NCBI GenBank assembly: GCA_007922195.1
Contig: ML682116.1
Location: 1,260,433-1,324,432 of the forward strand
Direction of reading: 5' to 3'
DNA length: 64,000 nucleotides
Source of the DNA: Podocnemis expansa
Taxonomy: Eukaryota; Chordata; Testudines; Podocnemididae
The notes under the pieces are model-generated. The model saw nothing but the letters and a program-made list of their open reading frames with translations. It was not told the origin of the DNA and ran no database searches. A program made the translations under genes and the position numbers. Shown here one piece after another: positions 1 to 12,608 of the stretch (position 1 is its first letter; every line of letters begins with the position of its first letter).

Positions 1-2570
1 GCACTCACTGTAGGAATTACAGCTGCAATTTCAGTGTTGAAAGGCTTATCACTAAAATTACATTGAGATCCAGTGGTTTTGTGTAGCTACGCTCTTAATG
101 TATGAGCAACATATAAAAATTAAATGACAGCTTAGACTATATACATATCTTCAGTTAATTGTGTATATCATGGTAATTGTGACTATCAGTACAAAATTAA
201 TATCTCTCAGCTGTGGAGTTGGCTGTGGTTTTAGTTTGTTTTGCTTTTCCATTAAGGAACCTGGTATTTATGGCTGACATTTTTATTGCATTAATGGCCG
301 GAAACAATGTGAGAAGAATGCAGACAGAAGTGGAAAGCATTAACAGAAACATTTAAAACTATTGCGTGGACACTCTAATTATGACAGTGAGTAACAGACA
401 TATAGCTGAAGAGGCCAGGTTCAGTGAACTATTCAAGGGTAGTTCTACATGTTTAAATTTCAGCTTCCCCTTTGAAAAACTACAAATCTCTCTTCCTTGA
501 CTGTTTGTAGTTCACAAGTGTATTATATAGAGACTTACCACTCAGTTTTGCAGTCTACACTGTAAAACTGTAACAGCCTTTCCCAGCTAAGAAGGATAAA
601 ATGATATGGGACAGAACTTGTGTAGCTCTATTGAGTAGTCTTGCTTTCAAAAGCCTTGCACATGCAAAAGCCCCAACTGAGGTGTTGTTGGGTGCCTTAA
701 TAGCTTAAATTTAGTCTTTGGTTTTTGCAAATTCTGGCTTGAGTCTTCTAGCCATTATGGTTAAAATCCGAGACACAATGGAAGTTAAGTGTCAACATGT
801 CACATTTAATTTGTTGGCAAGGTGAACACTACAAAAATACCCTGATTGTGCTGACTCATTGCTACACTTGCTTCAGAACAACCCACTATTTGTGAATTCA
901 CTAGAAGATGTGGCAAGATTTCTAGATTGCTACAAAATATGGCTGTGGAGAAAGGCAAGGACCAGAGACACTTGCCAGAGTACTCACTGCTTTGCGTCAG
1001 TCACTTAGATCCTCATCTAATAACCCTAGGAATCCACTGGAGACTTTCCTTTGTACTCAGTGGGCACTGGATGAAGTTATTTTTATTTGATGGCTCATCA
1101 TTCTGATGCAGCTGATATTTTCTCAGTATTGCAGCCACTGGAGGTAGGAGGGATTTTTTTTACAGTTTGATGGACAGAAAGGGCCATCGGTAGAGTAGAG
1201 ACTGGGTTTTTCAGAAACAGAAGAATTTTTTAAAAGTTATTTTTAGCACTGCTTAAACTTGAGACATATCTATCTGGACAGGGCCTATTCAACTAAAAAC
1301 TAAAAGGAAGTACATATCAGGCTATGAACCACAGCTCTGACCATGTAAACACTTCTGCATATGCATGTGAGTAATTTTACACTAGTGATTAAGCTCAGTG
1401 GGACTACTCACTTATGTGAAGTTACCCATTGGCATGAGTGCATGAAAGAAGATGGCCTCACTCTGCACCACAAAATAAACTTCTCCACAACTGAGATAAC
1501 TGTCAGAGGGAGAATACATGGAGAAGCAGGAACAGAGACATTTAAAAATGAGGCATTATGCAGAAAATAGATGAATCACAAAGATGCAAAACTGATTTAT
1601 TTATGCGAGAACCCTAGCCAATGATGAGTGCAGAAGAATGAAAATTAATGCCAGTGCTTCAACAATGCTATCAAACTATTTGTTTTTGTCAACTTATCAC
1701 AGGAATTATTTCCTTTACTCCTATTTTGAAAATTTATTATGCAACTAGTTGTCACTTTAATAAACTGTATGCATGCCTCTGATAACTGTTTGCTCAAAAT
1801 GCTTAGAACTTTTCAGTTTTTGTTTTAAAAAAGAAAAACACTAGGAACTTCAAGTCCTGCCAATTTTTCCTCCCTGCCAAGTCCTATTAGCATAAATGAA
1901 TGGTTTATTTTAAGAAATGCCTGATAAATTACTCTACACAATCAGTAATGAGGGTACTGTCAGCAAAGAAGAATCATTTCCAAAATTTACTTGGCAGAAA
2001 TAAGTGGTTGACTCTCACTCACAACCATGCTATATTGACCCTACCCTGTTTTATTCCATAAAATGCCTGACCTCTTCATGGTGAGTGGGGGTCAGAGGGA
2101 AAGCTGTTCTATACGAAGAGAAGTTGGGGCAATTTTGTTTTGTTTCTGGATTTGCTTTTAAAAATGTATATACGTATATGCAAGCTTTCTTTGTGCAAAC
2201 ATTCCCCTGTCTCCATCTGATCAGTAAATTCAGATTGTCCTCTTAGACCACTATAATAGGTAGCATATTAAATAAACCCATCCCCATTCACTTCTGAGTC
2301 AAAAACATCCAAACCAGAAAGCTTACAGTAATATCCTCTCTGGAAAATGAAGACATAAGGTCTTCCAACTCACATTTGTTAGACTTCTAAAAATATTTTA
2401 GCAGTCAAAGCCAGTAATCATTCAGCAATTCTTAAAAAGAATTCTCTAGTTATTGTCCTTAAATGAATTACTAGTCTTTCATGTGAAATTAGTTACATTA
2501 AGGAAAAACCTTTCAGATAGACATTAAAAATATAAAAAGACTTACTCAATCATTTTTCCATTCCCTATCA
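1..2570. other. Intron-like sequence without recognised features
   Basis: AT-rich, stop-dense in all frames, no long reading frame and no repeat family I recognise. Probably part of the SUGCT intron downstream of the exon at 27154-27217. Confidence 0.5.
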
Positions 2571-2735
2571 GTTCAAGACTATTTTCTATGTATTTATTTT
2601 AATTTTCAGAGCTTTGTCCAGTTTACTTTTGCAAGTCCCAAATGATGGGGCTTCCAACACTTCCCTTGGAAGATTATTTCACAACTTATACATTTCTATT
2701 TAAATTTCCAAGATTTCTAACAAGGTCTGCATACT
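2571..2735 (-). mobile_element. Old CR1/L3-like LINE fragment
   Basis: The phrase 'gatggggcttccaacacttcccttggaagattatttcacaac' (cited by its sense, at 2644-2690) has the layout of the reverse complement of the 3' coding end of CR1/L3-type LINEs. Divergence is high and the ends are not sharp. Confidence 0.45.
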
Positions 2736-5080
2736 GTTCGCTGTCGCACTACAGCAAAACCTTTTGTGTTTCCTAGTAGGAGACAAAAGTGTCTAATGCA
2801 ATTTATGTTCCACATATTTTGTGTTTAGTGTGAGAAATTCTTAATGTTTAGCCATACATTAAATATATGGCTAAACGCTGAGATCCAGACAGTGTCTAAC
2901 ACAATACAATATGCAGGCAAATGGTACAAAACGCAGGTGAAGAGAAAAGTCCCATAAGCCTTGTGAACTTACACAGTAAAAGGATATGCACCAACTGCGT
3001 CCCCAAGGATTTGTTGTGAATCCCATCTTGCTTGTCAACACACAGCTGTGGTGCTGTCAATTAGAATCCATACCACCTTTCTTTCAACAACAGGGAGAAA
3101 GGTCTAGAGAACTAAATTGTTCTGAGCTCCAGGAAACTGTTATGTAAACAGAATTCTGGACCTGTAGTGCCACGCTGAGCGACAAACCAGAATCTGAGCT
3201 CTCCCATCTGTATTTGGAAGTATCTATAACTAAATCAGTGACCACGGAAGAGAAAAGGACTGCCACAAATTACCCTGTATCTGCAGTCCTGCCATTGCAA
3301 AGCTATATGAAGTAGCACAGTCAAAGGCTGCGTCAATGGTGGAACCCAGATGATTGTAAAGAGAGAAATAGACTTGAAATGCCTATGCCTGTGGGAAATG
3401 CCTATGGAAAATTCCTATGGAAAAATTCTCCACTTTTCACATGAGGTTGTTTTAACTAGTTAAGGGTGCATTGATAGTCTATGCACCAGGCCAAAGTGGA
3501 AAACCCAATTCCAGCACGCAAGGCAAATGTTCCCATGAGTAACTGTCTGATAACAGGCTCTGAAAAGGAAGGTTTTAGCTGCAGAACATCTTGAAAACTC
3601 AACTTAATTTGCAGCTCTGTACTGGGTTCAATGCCTGAAGGTCTTGCTCACCAGGGGCTTATTTTTCTCCAAACCTATGGACTTCAGTGGGCTTCAGATC
3701 AGGTCCTACTGAGATGAGGCAGGATTTGTAATAATGTACCATAGATACAGATTTTTCCAACAACAATTTTAAGTAATTAATGCAGATGACAATTCCGAGA
3801 TCATTCTTTACAAACACGATGGAAACTGAGAAAAAGAGAATTCATGGGGGAAAAAAGTCCTTAATAACAATGTTATTATGGAGACAAGATTTTGTCACTC
3901 AGTAACACTACATATTGGTCTTGCTCCTTGGGTCTAAAATGTTCATGGTATTGAAGTTAACAGCTCCTAAAGTAAGAAATCAAATAAAAAAAAACAAAAA
4001 CAAAAAATAAAAACAAACCACCAACTGGAAAGAAAACTGCCCTTTCCTAGATATTTGTGCAAGAATTTTTCTGTAGGCCCTGGTGACTTGTTTCTACGAG
4101 CTCCCTGTCCATTTAGAATTATGTCTTAAAGTGCCATTGGCCAAGCAGACCCAGCTTCTTCGCCACTGTTGGTCCTGGGTAGACCACTGCAGTAGAAAAG
4201 GGAACAGAATTATGTTCCTAGGATGGGTTTTGATCAGATGCTTTCATAGTCAAGATGGGCACCACACCCTCTGAGCACCAAAAATCCAGCAAGCCCCCCA
4301 TAGTGACAATCAACTGATTCCATACAGGCTTTCTAATTATAAGAGCATGCACATTCAAGGGTGGTGGACATTCAGATACAACAGATAAAAATAGTCAAAT
4401 CAAGGGAGATGAAAATGAAGATCTTTTATATCTATAGACTAAAGAAAGAATAAGACAGAAATTTAAAACCCTCAGACTCAAAATTGAGTCATAAAGAACA
4501 TATCTTCTAAGAAAGCCACTTCTTTTTGTCCGTCAAAAAGAATATTTGGTGCTGAACCAGGTGCAATGATGGATTTTGCTGGAATGTAATAACATAACTG
4601 CAATGTGTCTGTGCTACTAATGCTAGACTAGAAGGGATGGATTCAGTGTTAGAGGAAAAAAAGCCCTGTTGAAAAGTTTGATAATATATTATTTTTTCCT
4701 ACCAAAAATTATTAACAACACACAAGCATTAAGGGTCAAAAGATCCATCTGTGTGAAAAAGTGATAATTTAAGAATATGTACTGTAAATAAGTTCTGCTG
4801 TTTAATAGACATTGAGGCTCCTCTAGTAGAGATTACCTTAGTTCACACTGTCTGTGATCTGGATCTCTCCCTGAAGACACATACTAGGAACAGAGTGAAA
4901 AACCCATTGATAGTAATTGGATATAGGTATTAGCATTTCTGTGCAGCATGCACACTAGCACAAAAATGTACTATTAATGCAATGCCCCACATTTCATTGC
5001 ATGGTGAGTGGTCACAATTAAGTGTTAAGTGCTCTTGTAAAATGTACATTATCTTAATGATTTGGCTTTTTTCCACTGGA
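2736..5080. other. Intron-like sequence without recognised genes
   Basis: AT-rich, short chance reading frames only. An A-rich low-complexity stretch lies at about 3984-4020. Nothing else recognised. Confidence 0.5.
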
Positions 5081-5085
5081 AAGCA

Positions 5086-5183
5086 TTTCACTATTACATA
5101 GACATGAATCAATACAGTAATCTTTTTTGTTTTTTTATTGTTGGCTATGCATTCACTATTACATAGACATGAATCAATATAGT
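5086..5183 (+). repeat. Two-copy tandem duplication, 65-bp period
   Basis: The segment CACTATTACATAGACATGAA at 5089 recurs at 5154, continuing into ATCAATA(C/T)AGT in both copies, with T-rich sequence between. About 30 bp are nearly identical at an offset of 65 bp. It is a local duplication with no coding content. Confidence 0.8.
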
Positions 5184-5639
5184 GACTTTTTTTTTATTGA
5201 CAGCTAAATGTGGGAAAGAACTGCTGGCAAGCAAACTGTATATCCATTATATCTTTAAGTTTAGGAAAAATTTACATTCTCTGCCAATGTGCCTCAATCA
5301 TTATGTTTCTAAGATTCAGAATTTAGAAAAGATTGGAAATTTCAGGGTTGTGGAATAAGCCAACACATAATCAAAACTCATAAGCACACACAATATAAGA
5401 TCCTTCTCCCTTAAAATGATGATTTAAATATCATGACTGCTAGATTTGGAGGTGGGGAGGGAGGGAAGAGAGAGCTGTGTACCGTTTATGCTATGCAGAT
5501 ATAAATCTCAGTTTCATCCAATGGAGTGATATTAGTGACTTTTTAGAGTGAAAGAGTTAAGTACTCAAAACTGAGACTTTTCCAAAGTTATGGTTGAACA
5601 TTCAAGCCTGGAAGTCTTGTCTTTTGTGACAAGTCTTTA

Positions 5640-5885
5640 AAATATGGTTCCTCTTTATATAACTACATAATATCATATATCAAACAATATCATATATAAT
5701 ATATAGGTAATATAATACAATGTATTATATTGCATAATAATATGTAATAAATAATATGTAATATAATAGGTATACTATATACTGTATATATATATATAAT
5801 ATACATATTACATATGTGTATGGAATATAATATGTATAAAACACATAAGGTATATGTATATGTAATATACTATGTATAATATGTA
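5640..5885. repeat. AT-rich TATA-type low-complexity tract
   Basis: About 245 bp almost entirely of A and T in TAATATA/TATATAT/ATATGTA patterns, including a run of TA dinucleotides near 5780-5800. Consistent with a decayed (TA)n microsatellite; short inverted repeats are expected from the composition alone. Confidence 0.8.
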
Positions 5886-6433
5886 AAGCCCCTTTATCCT
5901 GCATATCGTATGCATGATTTAGCTGAGTTCATCATGGAATATTACTTCTTATTAACCTGTAGTTAATTTTAAAAATTCAGTCATATGTACAAAAGCATTG
6001 AAAATATTCCTTTAACTCAGTCAAAAATTCTACTAGAAAGAACATGTTTCTCACATGTGTAGTCCATTGAGGTATTCACCATTTCACTGTAATCCAAATA
6101 ATTTTTTACAACACAATTAGCCTGAATTTAAAACTTATTCAAAACTTTGCTGTCAGTTTTCTTCAATAATACAATCTTCAAAAGCCAGCGGCACCTTTAA
6201 GTTCCTTGATGCTATTTGGTGGTGAATATTTGAAACCCCATTTATAAATGAAACTATGGGAAATCACATGACAAAACCCAATTCTAACTGGTTTGATGAG
6301 GCCTCCACTGAAAGTGGTCCAATTTCACAGCTCTTTTTGTATTTCACATGCATGAAAGCTTTCAGGCTAAAAGACCAAAAGAAAAAAGTAGACCCACCAG
6401 AAATAGCTTTAAGAACTAAAGACACCAGACTGA

Positions 6434-6684
6434 GACCTAGTCTATGTCTAAAATTTAGATCAGTTTAGTTACATTATCCAGGGCGTGTAAAACTTCATGC
6501 CTTATGACACATAGTTAGATCAACTTAATCCCCGTTGTAAACATGAAGGTTAGAAGAATTCTTCCATTGAACTAGCTACTGCCTCTTTAGAAGGTGGATT
6601 TGTTACCCTGATAGAAAAAATCCATTCCATCACTGCCGTACCTACACTGTAGCTGTGCTGCTGTAGCACTTGTAATCCAGATGT
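6434..6684 (-). mobile_element. Decayed foldback MITE (turtle GGCTATGTCTACAC-type)
   Basis: Recognisable blocks in order are GACCTAGTCTATGTCTA at the left, TTAGATCAACTTAATCCCC, AGAAGAATTCTTCC in the centre (a palindrome) and CTACACTGTAGCTGTGCTGC at the right. These recall a common turtle MITE whose arms contain 'agctgtgctgctgtagc' and whose core contains a GAATTC palindrome. The ends are worn and I cannot define target site duplications. Non-coding. Confidence 0.5.
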
Positions 6685-6685
6685 G

Positions 6686-6850
6686 TTCTGCCACTGACAT
6701 GCTGGGTGACTTCAAGCCAGTTATTTCATCACCTCAGGGTCTCCCATATGTAGAAATGGGGATAATCATACTTGTGTCTCTTTATAAAACGTTTTGCCAT
6801 ATATAGATGAAAAGTGCTTTATATAAGAGCTAACCATTATTATTGTAAGC
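6686..6850 (+). repeat. MIR-type SINE, plus orientation
   Basis: The order of phrases GCTGGGTGACTTCAAGCCAG, TTATTTCATCACCTCAGGGT, TAGAAATGGGGATAATCATA and AAAGTGCTTTATA follows the MIR/CORE-SINE body and 3' part. It is truncated at the 5' tRNA-related end and runs into ATTATTATT at its 3' end. Confidence 0.7.
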
Positions 6851-7245
6851 TTAATTGCAATTTTTTTATATCCATTTTATATAATGAAATCTATGTTTAT
6901 AAAAAATAAAATATGATTCTATTTTCTGAAATGCATAGCTTTCAGTAACATCCCATCATCTACAATTTATACACTACTCACACCTAATTCTCTTCTTTCT
7001 TACACCCATGTTACTCTGAGATAACACTATTGACATCAATGGGCATTCTTGATTTGCAATGTTGTAAGTGAGAAAAAAATTATGCTCAGAGTTTGTAAAT
7101 ACACTGTATGTGGCACTGTGACTCACTTCTGGGTGCTCCTGCAGAAGAGAACAGCAGACTTCTAGAACTATTACAAATTTCTAAATGCATTTCAGACCCT
7201 GCAACACTGCAACTGCCTGCAAACCATTCACATTAAGTAAGAGAC

Positions 7246-7350
7246 ATAGGGCTTCCCTACATGAAGATTTGCTGCATGGCAAGCTGGGGTACAAATCAAC
7301 AGTGCGCCAACACCCAATGCACTTGCTGTGTGCATCCTGCAGCTATGCAC
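7246..7350 (+). mobile_element. Fragment of a GGGCTTGTCTACA-type MITE
   Basis: Starts ATAGGGCTTCCCTACATGAA, followed by a TTGCTGCATGGCAAGCTGGG block and a short stretch of alternating CA/GC. It resembles a known turtle MITE arm by memory only; the right end is not visible. Confidence 0.35.
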
Positions 7351-7359
7351 TGAAAACCC

Positions 7360-8185
7360 TCTCATGACAGACTGATATTACAGGACAATTGACTGACTCA
7401 ATAATTTTCATGTTCTTCTCTGAGATGACCTCTTTATATTTCCACTTTTGGGAGGGGATTTGTGGGCTCTGACTCTGTGAACCTGTAGCAGGGGCCTGTG
7501 GAATCCACAGCTGTGCATGGCTTTCCCAAACCAACAGCAGGACCTAGTGGGCAGGAAACCAATTATAGCTTCTTACAATTGCTTTGGAACAATTACAGGT
7601 GTCTACCTCAAGACACCAAGCAACACTGTACTGCCTACCCTGCCATGGACAATAGCCACAGACAGCTTACAGAGACAACAGCTCCATCCCTGAGGGGAAG
7701 AGGGGGAAAAGGGTGCTGATGGTCTGAATGGATGACCAGTATGTAGCTTGTGAGTGTCATGTGTCATGATCACAAACACATACCAGGTTATTACCCTCTC
7801 AACATATGTGTATTTATGCTTTTTCACAGTGTAAGTTTCACAGTGTAATGCAGATTTATAGCATTGCAGGTTTTCCCACAGCCCAGAATGACCCCTCTTT
7901 GCTTTCCGTCTGAGCTCCCCATTGCTCCCTCTCTCTTCCACTCATAACCTCCCAAATATATCATGAGCTCAGAGATTACCACGCCATCACTCATAACAGC
8001 CCCCAAGAGAAAGTGCTTATTGCACCACAGGTGAGCCTGCAGCCTTCTTTGTGCTACAGCAACCTCAGTGAACAGGGTGCTATTACTAATAGCCTGTCAC
8101 AGGAAGGAAGGCCTTCTTGCATCCTAAGATACTCGTCAAATTCTTCCAACTTTTAGAAACTCTGAAGTTAAATCTGTTTACCCTC
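7360..8185. other. Unresolved sequence with chance reading frames
   Basis: Slightly less AT-rich than its surroundings. Reading frames of up to 112 codons occur on the minus strand at 7603-7941, but they show no domain, no splice context and no codon pattern I recognise, so I do not call a gene. Confidence 0.4.
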
Positions 8186-8193
8186 TCTCTCCA

Positions 8194-8400
8194 GGTATGT
8201 CTATGCGGATGGTGGCAAAATCGCCACCATCAGCACAATTTTTCAGGTGCAATTCAGCAGCAAGTATGAACTTGCTGCTGCACTCTGGAAATCGCTTCAG
8301 CACCTCCAGCCCTGGATCTGGAGCTCCTGAAAGCTGACTGCAAAGCATTTGCGATCAGCTTCCCCTAGTGTGTCTCGGCAGCTTAGAAAGTCATTAGCAG
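8194..8400. mobile_element. Possible MITE with two adjacent perfect hairpins
   Basis: Begins AGGTATGTCTATGCGG, like the ends of the turtle foldback MITEs. It then shows GATGGTGGC/GCCACCATC (arms 8208-8216 and 8223-8231) and, 24 bp later, CAGCAGCAAG/CTTGCTGCTG (arms 8255-8264 and 8271-8280). No matching right terminus was found, so the class is uncertain. Confidence 0.35.
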
Positions 8401-9660
8401 ATATGGAAGGTATTTTACGTGCCTTGCGTATCTGCCATCGACTGCCACTGAGAAGCCCTGTAAGTATAGATGAGGGCTCAGGCTCACAACTCTCTGAAGT
8501 TGAAGGGCTCCTATGGAAGTTTCAAGGATGTACCAGTAAGTGCTCATGGCATGGTAAGGAACTCCATAGGCACTACTCACAAAATCTGGATTTGTTTCTC
8601 CTACCCTCCTTTTTGGTATTCCAGAAAGTACTTGCAAATGCAATGAAAGATAGGACAGAGTAGCATCTTCTAATTCTACAGAATTATCTATCCACACTGG
8701 AGCTTCACTCAACCTGCCAATTCTTGATATGTATCCCTGTATCTGTGGTCACTGGAATCAAAGACTGAAATACAGGAGGAGGAGAGAGGCAACTCAGAAG
8801 TCAAAGATTCTATGATGATCACATGCTTGCTGTCAGGAAATCCTAGCCAAAAGCAGGATTTGAGGAGCAGACCATTAAACTCCTGCTTTCAGGTTTAAAA
8901 TAAAGCAACTAATAAATCCTACAACAAGGTTTATAGGGACATTGATTTGTGGGTATAATCAAAGCCAGGAAGTAAAAATTCCCTTTCAGGAATTAAACCA
9001 CTAATCCTTGACTAGCTAGCTAGGAAAGTAGCAGAGTAAAATATACTACCACTATTAAAATCCATGTCTGATCCTTAGCTTCTGTATTCCCTGGAGAGTC
9101 CAGGAACAGAACAGTTGGAAATACTAGCCAGAGTTGTTTCCCTTGTCAAATTCACTGAGCCCAAATAGGACTCCAGTTGGGAGATTAGGGCCAGGTTTTA
9201 AAGATATGCATATACAAATGAATGCCCAGACTTCTGCATTGCTCTTATATTCATATAAATATCTTGAATGTCTGTGAAAAATAAAAATTAGTGTATGCAT
9301 ATAGTCAGTGACTTGACATGTCATTAAGGAAAAGTCCAAAAGAATTTAATAAAGTCTCTCCTTTCTAAAAATTTGATTTTTTTTCTTTTTGCTTTAAAAA
9401 CTAAACCAAACAAAGCAAAACAAACCCCATTCTACCTGATTTAATGAAGCATTACATCACTGCTAGATACTTCTATGGTAAGATTTAAAAAAATGCTGTG
9501 TAACATTTTCAGATGTACCTAGGTGATTTAGGAGTCTGAATTTCATTTTCAGAACAGATTTAGGTAATTACAAGCCTCAGCACCCACCTATTCTGACAGC
9601 AGCAAATTCACCACCATCCATCTGAACCTCCCAGCTCGACTGAAGGATCTGTGAAGACCC
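8401..9660. other. Sequence without recognised features
   Basis: Contains overlapping chance reading frames at 8349-8663 (plus) and 8383-8712 (minus) that match nothing I know. Part of 9535-9640 may be an old repeat. No gene is supported. Confidence 0.4.
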
Positions 9661-10429
9661 ATTCAGTTTAATGGGAAGGTAATTGCTGGAGTCCACCCCT
9701 CAAACTGGAATAGTCCACTCCCATTAAATCATCCCAGCTGGGGTATTGTCTAACCAGACCTTAAATATCTACAAAGACGGAGATTCCACCACCGCCCTAG
9801 GCAACCTATTACAATGCTTCACCACTCTTCTAGTGAGAAAGTTTTTCCTAATGTTCAGCCTCGACCTCCCCAGCAGCAACTTGAAACCATTGCTCTTTGT
9901 TTTGTCCTCTGTTACTACTGAGAACAGCTGAGCTTCCTCCTCCTCTGGAGCACCCCTTCAATTAGTTGAAGGTTGCTATCAAATCTTCTCCTCAAATCTT
10001 CTCTTCCTCAGGCTAAATAAGCCTAGTTCCTTAAGTCTCTCCTCTTAAGTCATGTGCCCCATCCCTCTAATCATTTTCGTTGCCCTCCACTGGACTCTTT
10101 CTAATTTGTCCACATCTTTTTTCTAGTGGAAAGCCCAAAACTGCACACACTATTCCAGATGTGGCCTCACCAATACCAAATAGAGGGCAATAATCACATC
10201 CCTTGATCTACGGATACAGCCCAGTATGCCATTAGCCTTTTTGGCTACAAGAGCACACTGTTGACTTATATCCAGCTTCCCATCCAAAATAACCCCAAGG
10301 TCCTTTTCTACAGTACTGCTACTTAGCCGATCAGTCTCAAGCCTGTAGCACTGCATGGGTTTTTTCTGGCCTAAGCGCAGGACTTTTCACTTGTCCTTCT
10401 TGAACCTCATGAAATTTATTTTCGCCCAC

Positions 10430-11540
10430 TGCTCCTATTTGTCTAAGTCTCTCTGAATCCTCTCCCTGCCCTCCAGCATGTCTATCATTGCCCTCAGCTT
10501 GGTGTCATCTGCGAATTTACTGAGTGCGCAATCCATCACATCATCAAGATTATTAATGAAGATGTTGAACACAATGAGCCCCAGGACCAACTCCTGGGGC
10601 ACTCCACTCGTCATTAGTTGTCAACTAGACATTGAGTCCTTGATTCCTACCCGCTGAGTTGGTTGATCTAGCCCGTTTTCTATCCACCTTACAGTTCACT
10701 CATCCAACCCATATTTCCTTAACTTTCTGACAAGAATGCTGTGGGAAACCATATCAAAAGCCTTGCTAAAGTCGAGGGCTATCACATCAATAGCTAATTC
10801 CTGCATCCAAAAATCCAGTCATCTCATCATGGAAGTCAATCGGGTTGGTCAGGTACAACTTGCCCTTGGTGAATCCATTCTGACTGCTATTGATCACTCT
10901 ATTTTCCTCCAAGTGTTTCAGGATGGATTCTTTGAGGGCCTGCTCCATGATTTTTCCAGGGATTGAGGTGAGGTGGACTGGTCTGTAGTTCCCTGGATCC
11001 TCCTTTTTCCCTTTCTTGAAGATAGGTACTATACTGGCCTTCTTCCAATCCTCCCGGAACCCCCCCCCCCCCCCGGTTAACCACAAGTTTTCAGAGATAA
11101 TGGCCAGCAACTCTGCAATCACATCGGCCAACTCCCTCAGCACCCTGGAATGCAGTTCATCCAGTCCCATAGACTTGTGCACATCTAACTTCTTCAAGTA
11201 GTCCCTAACTTGACCTTCCTTCACTGTGGGCCGCTCTCCTCTCCACTCTGCATTACCCAGTGTAGTAGCCTGGAAGCTGACCCTGCTTGTGAAGACTGAG
11301 ATTAAAAAAAACAGAGTACTTCAGCCTTTTCCACATCATTCACTGCGAGGATACCTGCCCCATTCAGTAAGGGACCTACACCATCACTGATCTTCTTCTT
11401 GTTGCTGACATACTTGGAGAACCCCTTCCTGTTATGCTTCACATCCCCTGCAAGTTTCAACTCCATTTGCCCTTTGGCCTTTCTGATTTTATCTCTGCAG
11501 GCCCGAGCAATATCTTTATATGCCTCCCCAGCCATCTGAG
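10430..11540 (-). pseudogene. CR1 ORF2 reverse transcriptase, broken
   Basis: The minus-strand reading shows the N-terminal RT block (EDWKKASIVPIFKKGKKEDP then GNYRP) in an open frame at 10787-11224. Next comes DFSKAFDMVSH around 10735-10775 with the first catalytic Asp, and then KFADDTKL around 10505-10530 carrying the FADD catalytic pair. Upstream, 11302-11535 encodes the linker with KIRKAKGQMELKLAGDVKHN and KGFSKYVSNKKK. The segments lie in different frames, so several indels have accumulated. In the living element this protein nicks the target and copies the RNA there by target-primed reverse transcription. Confidence 0.9.
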
Positions 11541-11861
11541 CAAGCTTCCATTTCTTACAAGTTTCCCTTTTATATGTTTCAGCTCACTGCAGAGTTCTCT
11601 GCTAAGCCATACTGGGCACCTTCCATGCTTGCTGTTCTTTCTGCACATTGGTATGGTATTTTCCTGTGCTCTTAGCAGGGTTTCCTTAAAATACAGCCAG
11701 CTGTCTTGGATGCATTTTCCCCTTCAGATCAGCCTCCCAGGAAATCCTACCCATCAGTTTTTTGAGGGAGCCAAAATCTGATTTTCTGAAGTCCAAGGTT
11801 TACATTTTGCTTCTTTCCTTTCTTCCTTTGATCAGGATTCTGAACTCGTATGATCTCATGG

Positions 11862-12347
11862 TCACTGCTGCCCAGGTTTGCCATTCTCTCTTACTTCCCC
11901 AACCAATTCTTCTCTCTTTCTGAGCAGCAGGTTGAGAAGTGCAAGGCCCCTGGTTGGTTCCTCCAGCATTTGTACCAAGAAATTGTCTTCAACAATCTCC
12001 AAAAATTTCCTGGATTGCAGGTGCACTGCTGTATTGCCCTCCCAGCAGATGTCAGGATAATTGAAATCCCCCATGATAGCCAGGGCCTGTGATCTGGAAA
12101 CTTCTGCTAGCTGTCCATAAAATGCCTCATCCACCACCACTTTCTGGTCTGGCAATCTATAGCAGACACACACCACAACAGCCTCCTTGTTGCACTCCCC
12201 TCTAAACTTAACCCACAGACTTTCAACTAGCTTGTTTCCACTTTCATAGTTGAGCTCCGAGCAGCCATACAGCTCTTTTACACATAGTGCTACAACTCCA
12301 CCTCTTCTTCCCTGCCTGTCCTTCCTGAACAATTTATACCCATCCAT
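11862..12347 (-). pseudogene. CR1 ORF2 APE-type endonuclease domain
   Basis: A 161-codon open segment on the minus strand. It contains GRRGGVVALCVKE, then ESLWVKFRG, VVVCVCYRLPD and the diagnostic IMGDFNYPDICW of apurinic-like endonucleases of CR1 elements, in which Asp and Asn of GDFN are catalytic. The N-terminal part of the domain upstream is out of frame. It lies directly upstream (in element direction) of the reverse transcriptase segments, as in intact CR1 ORF2. Confidence 0.9.
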
Positions 12348-12608
12348 GGCAGTACTCCAGTTATGAAAGCTATTTCACCATGTGTCTGGTATTCCAATTA
12401 CATCATAGATCCCTGTCTGTGCCAATACTACCATTCCTCCTGCTTGTTTCCCAGGCTCCTAGCATTTGTGTACAGGTACCTAAAATCCTGGGCCAATTGC
12501 CATACTTTCCTCCATCAATTATCTCCCCTGTTGCACCTTCCTCCTTGCATTTTTTCCTGCTGTCCTCCTTCCCCACTCACCTCAGGTATTAGGGCTTCAT
12601 TAGGACAC

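Noticed and set aside
7603..7941. 112-codon minus frame
   Set aside because: No known motif and no supporting context; low-complexity Ser/His-rich peptide.
8349..8712. Overlapping 104- and 109-codon frames on opposite strands
   Set aside because: No recognisable domain, splice site or codon bias; the overlap on both strands argues against coding.
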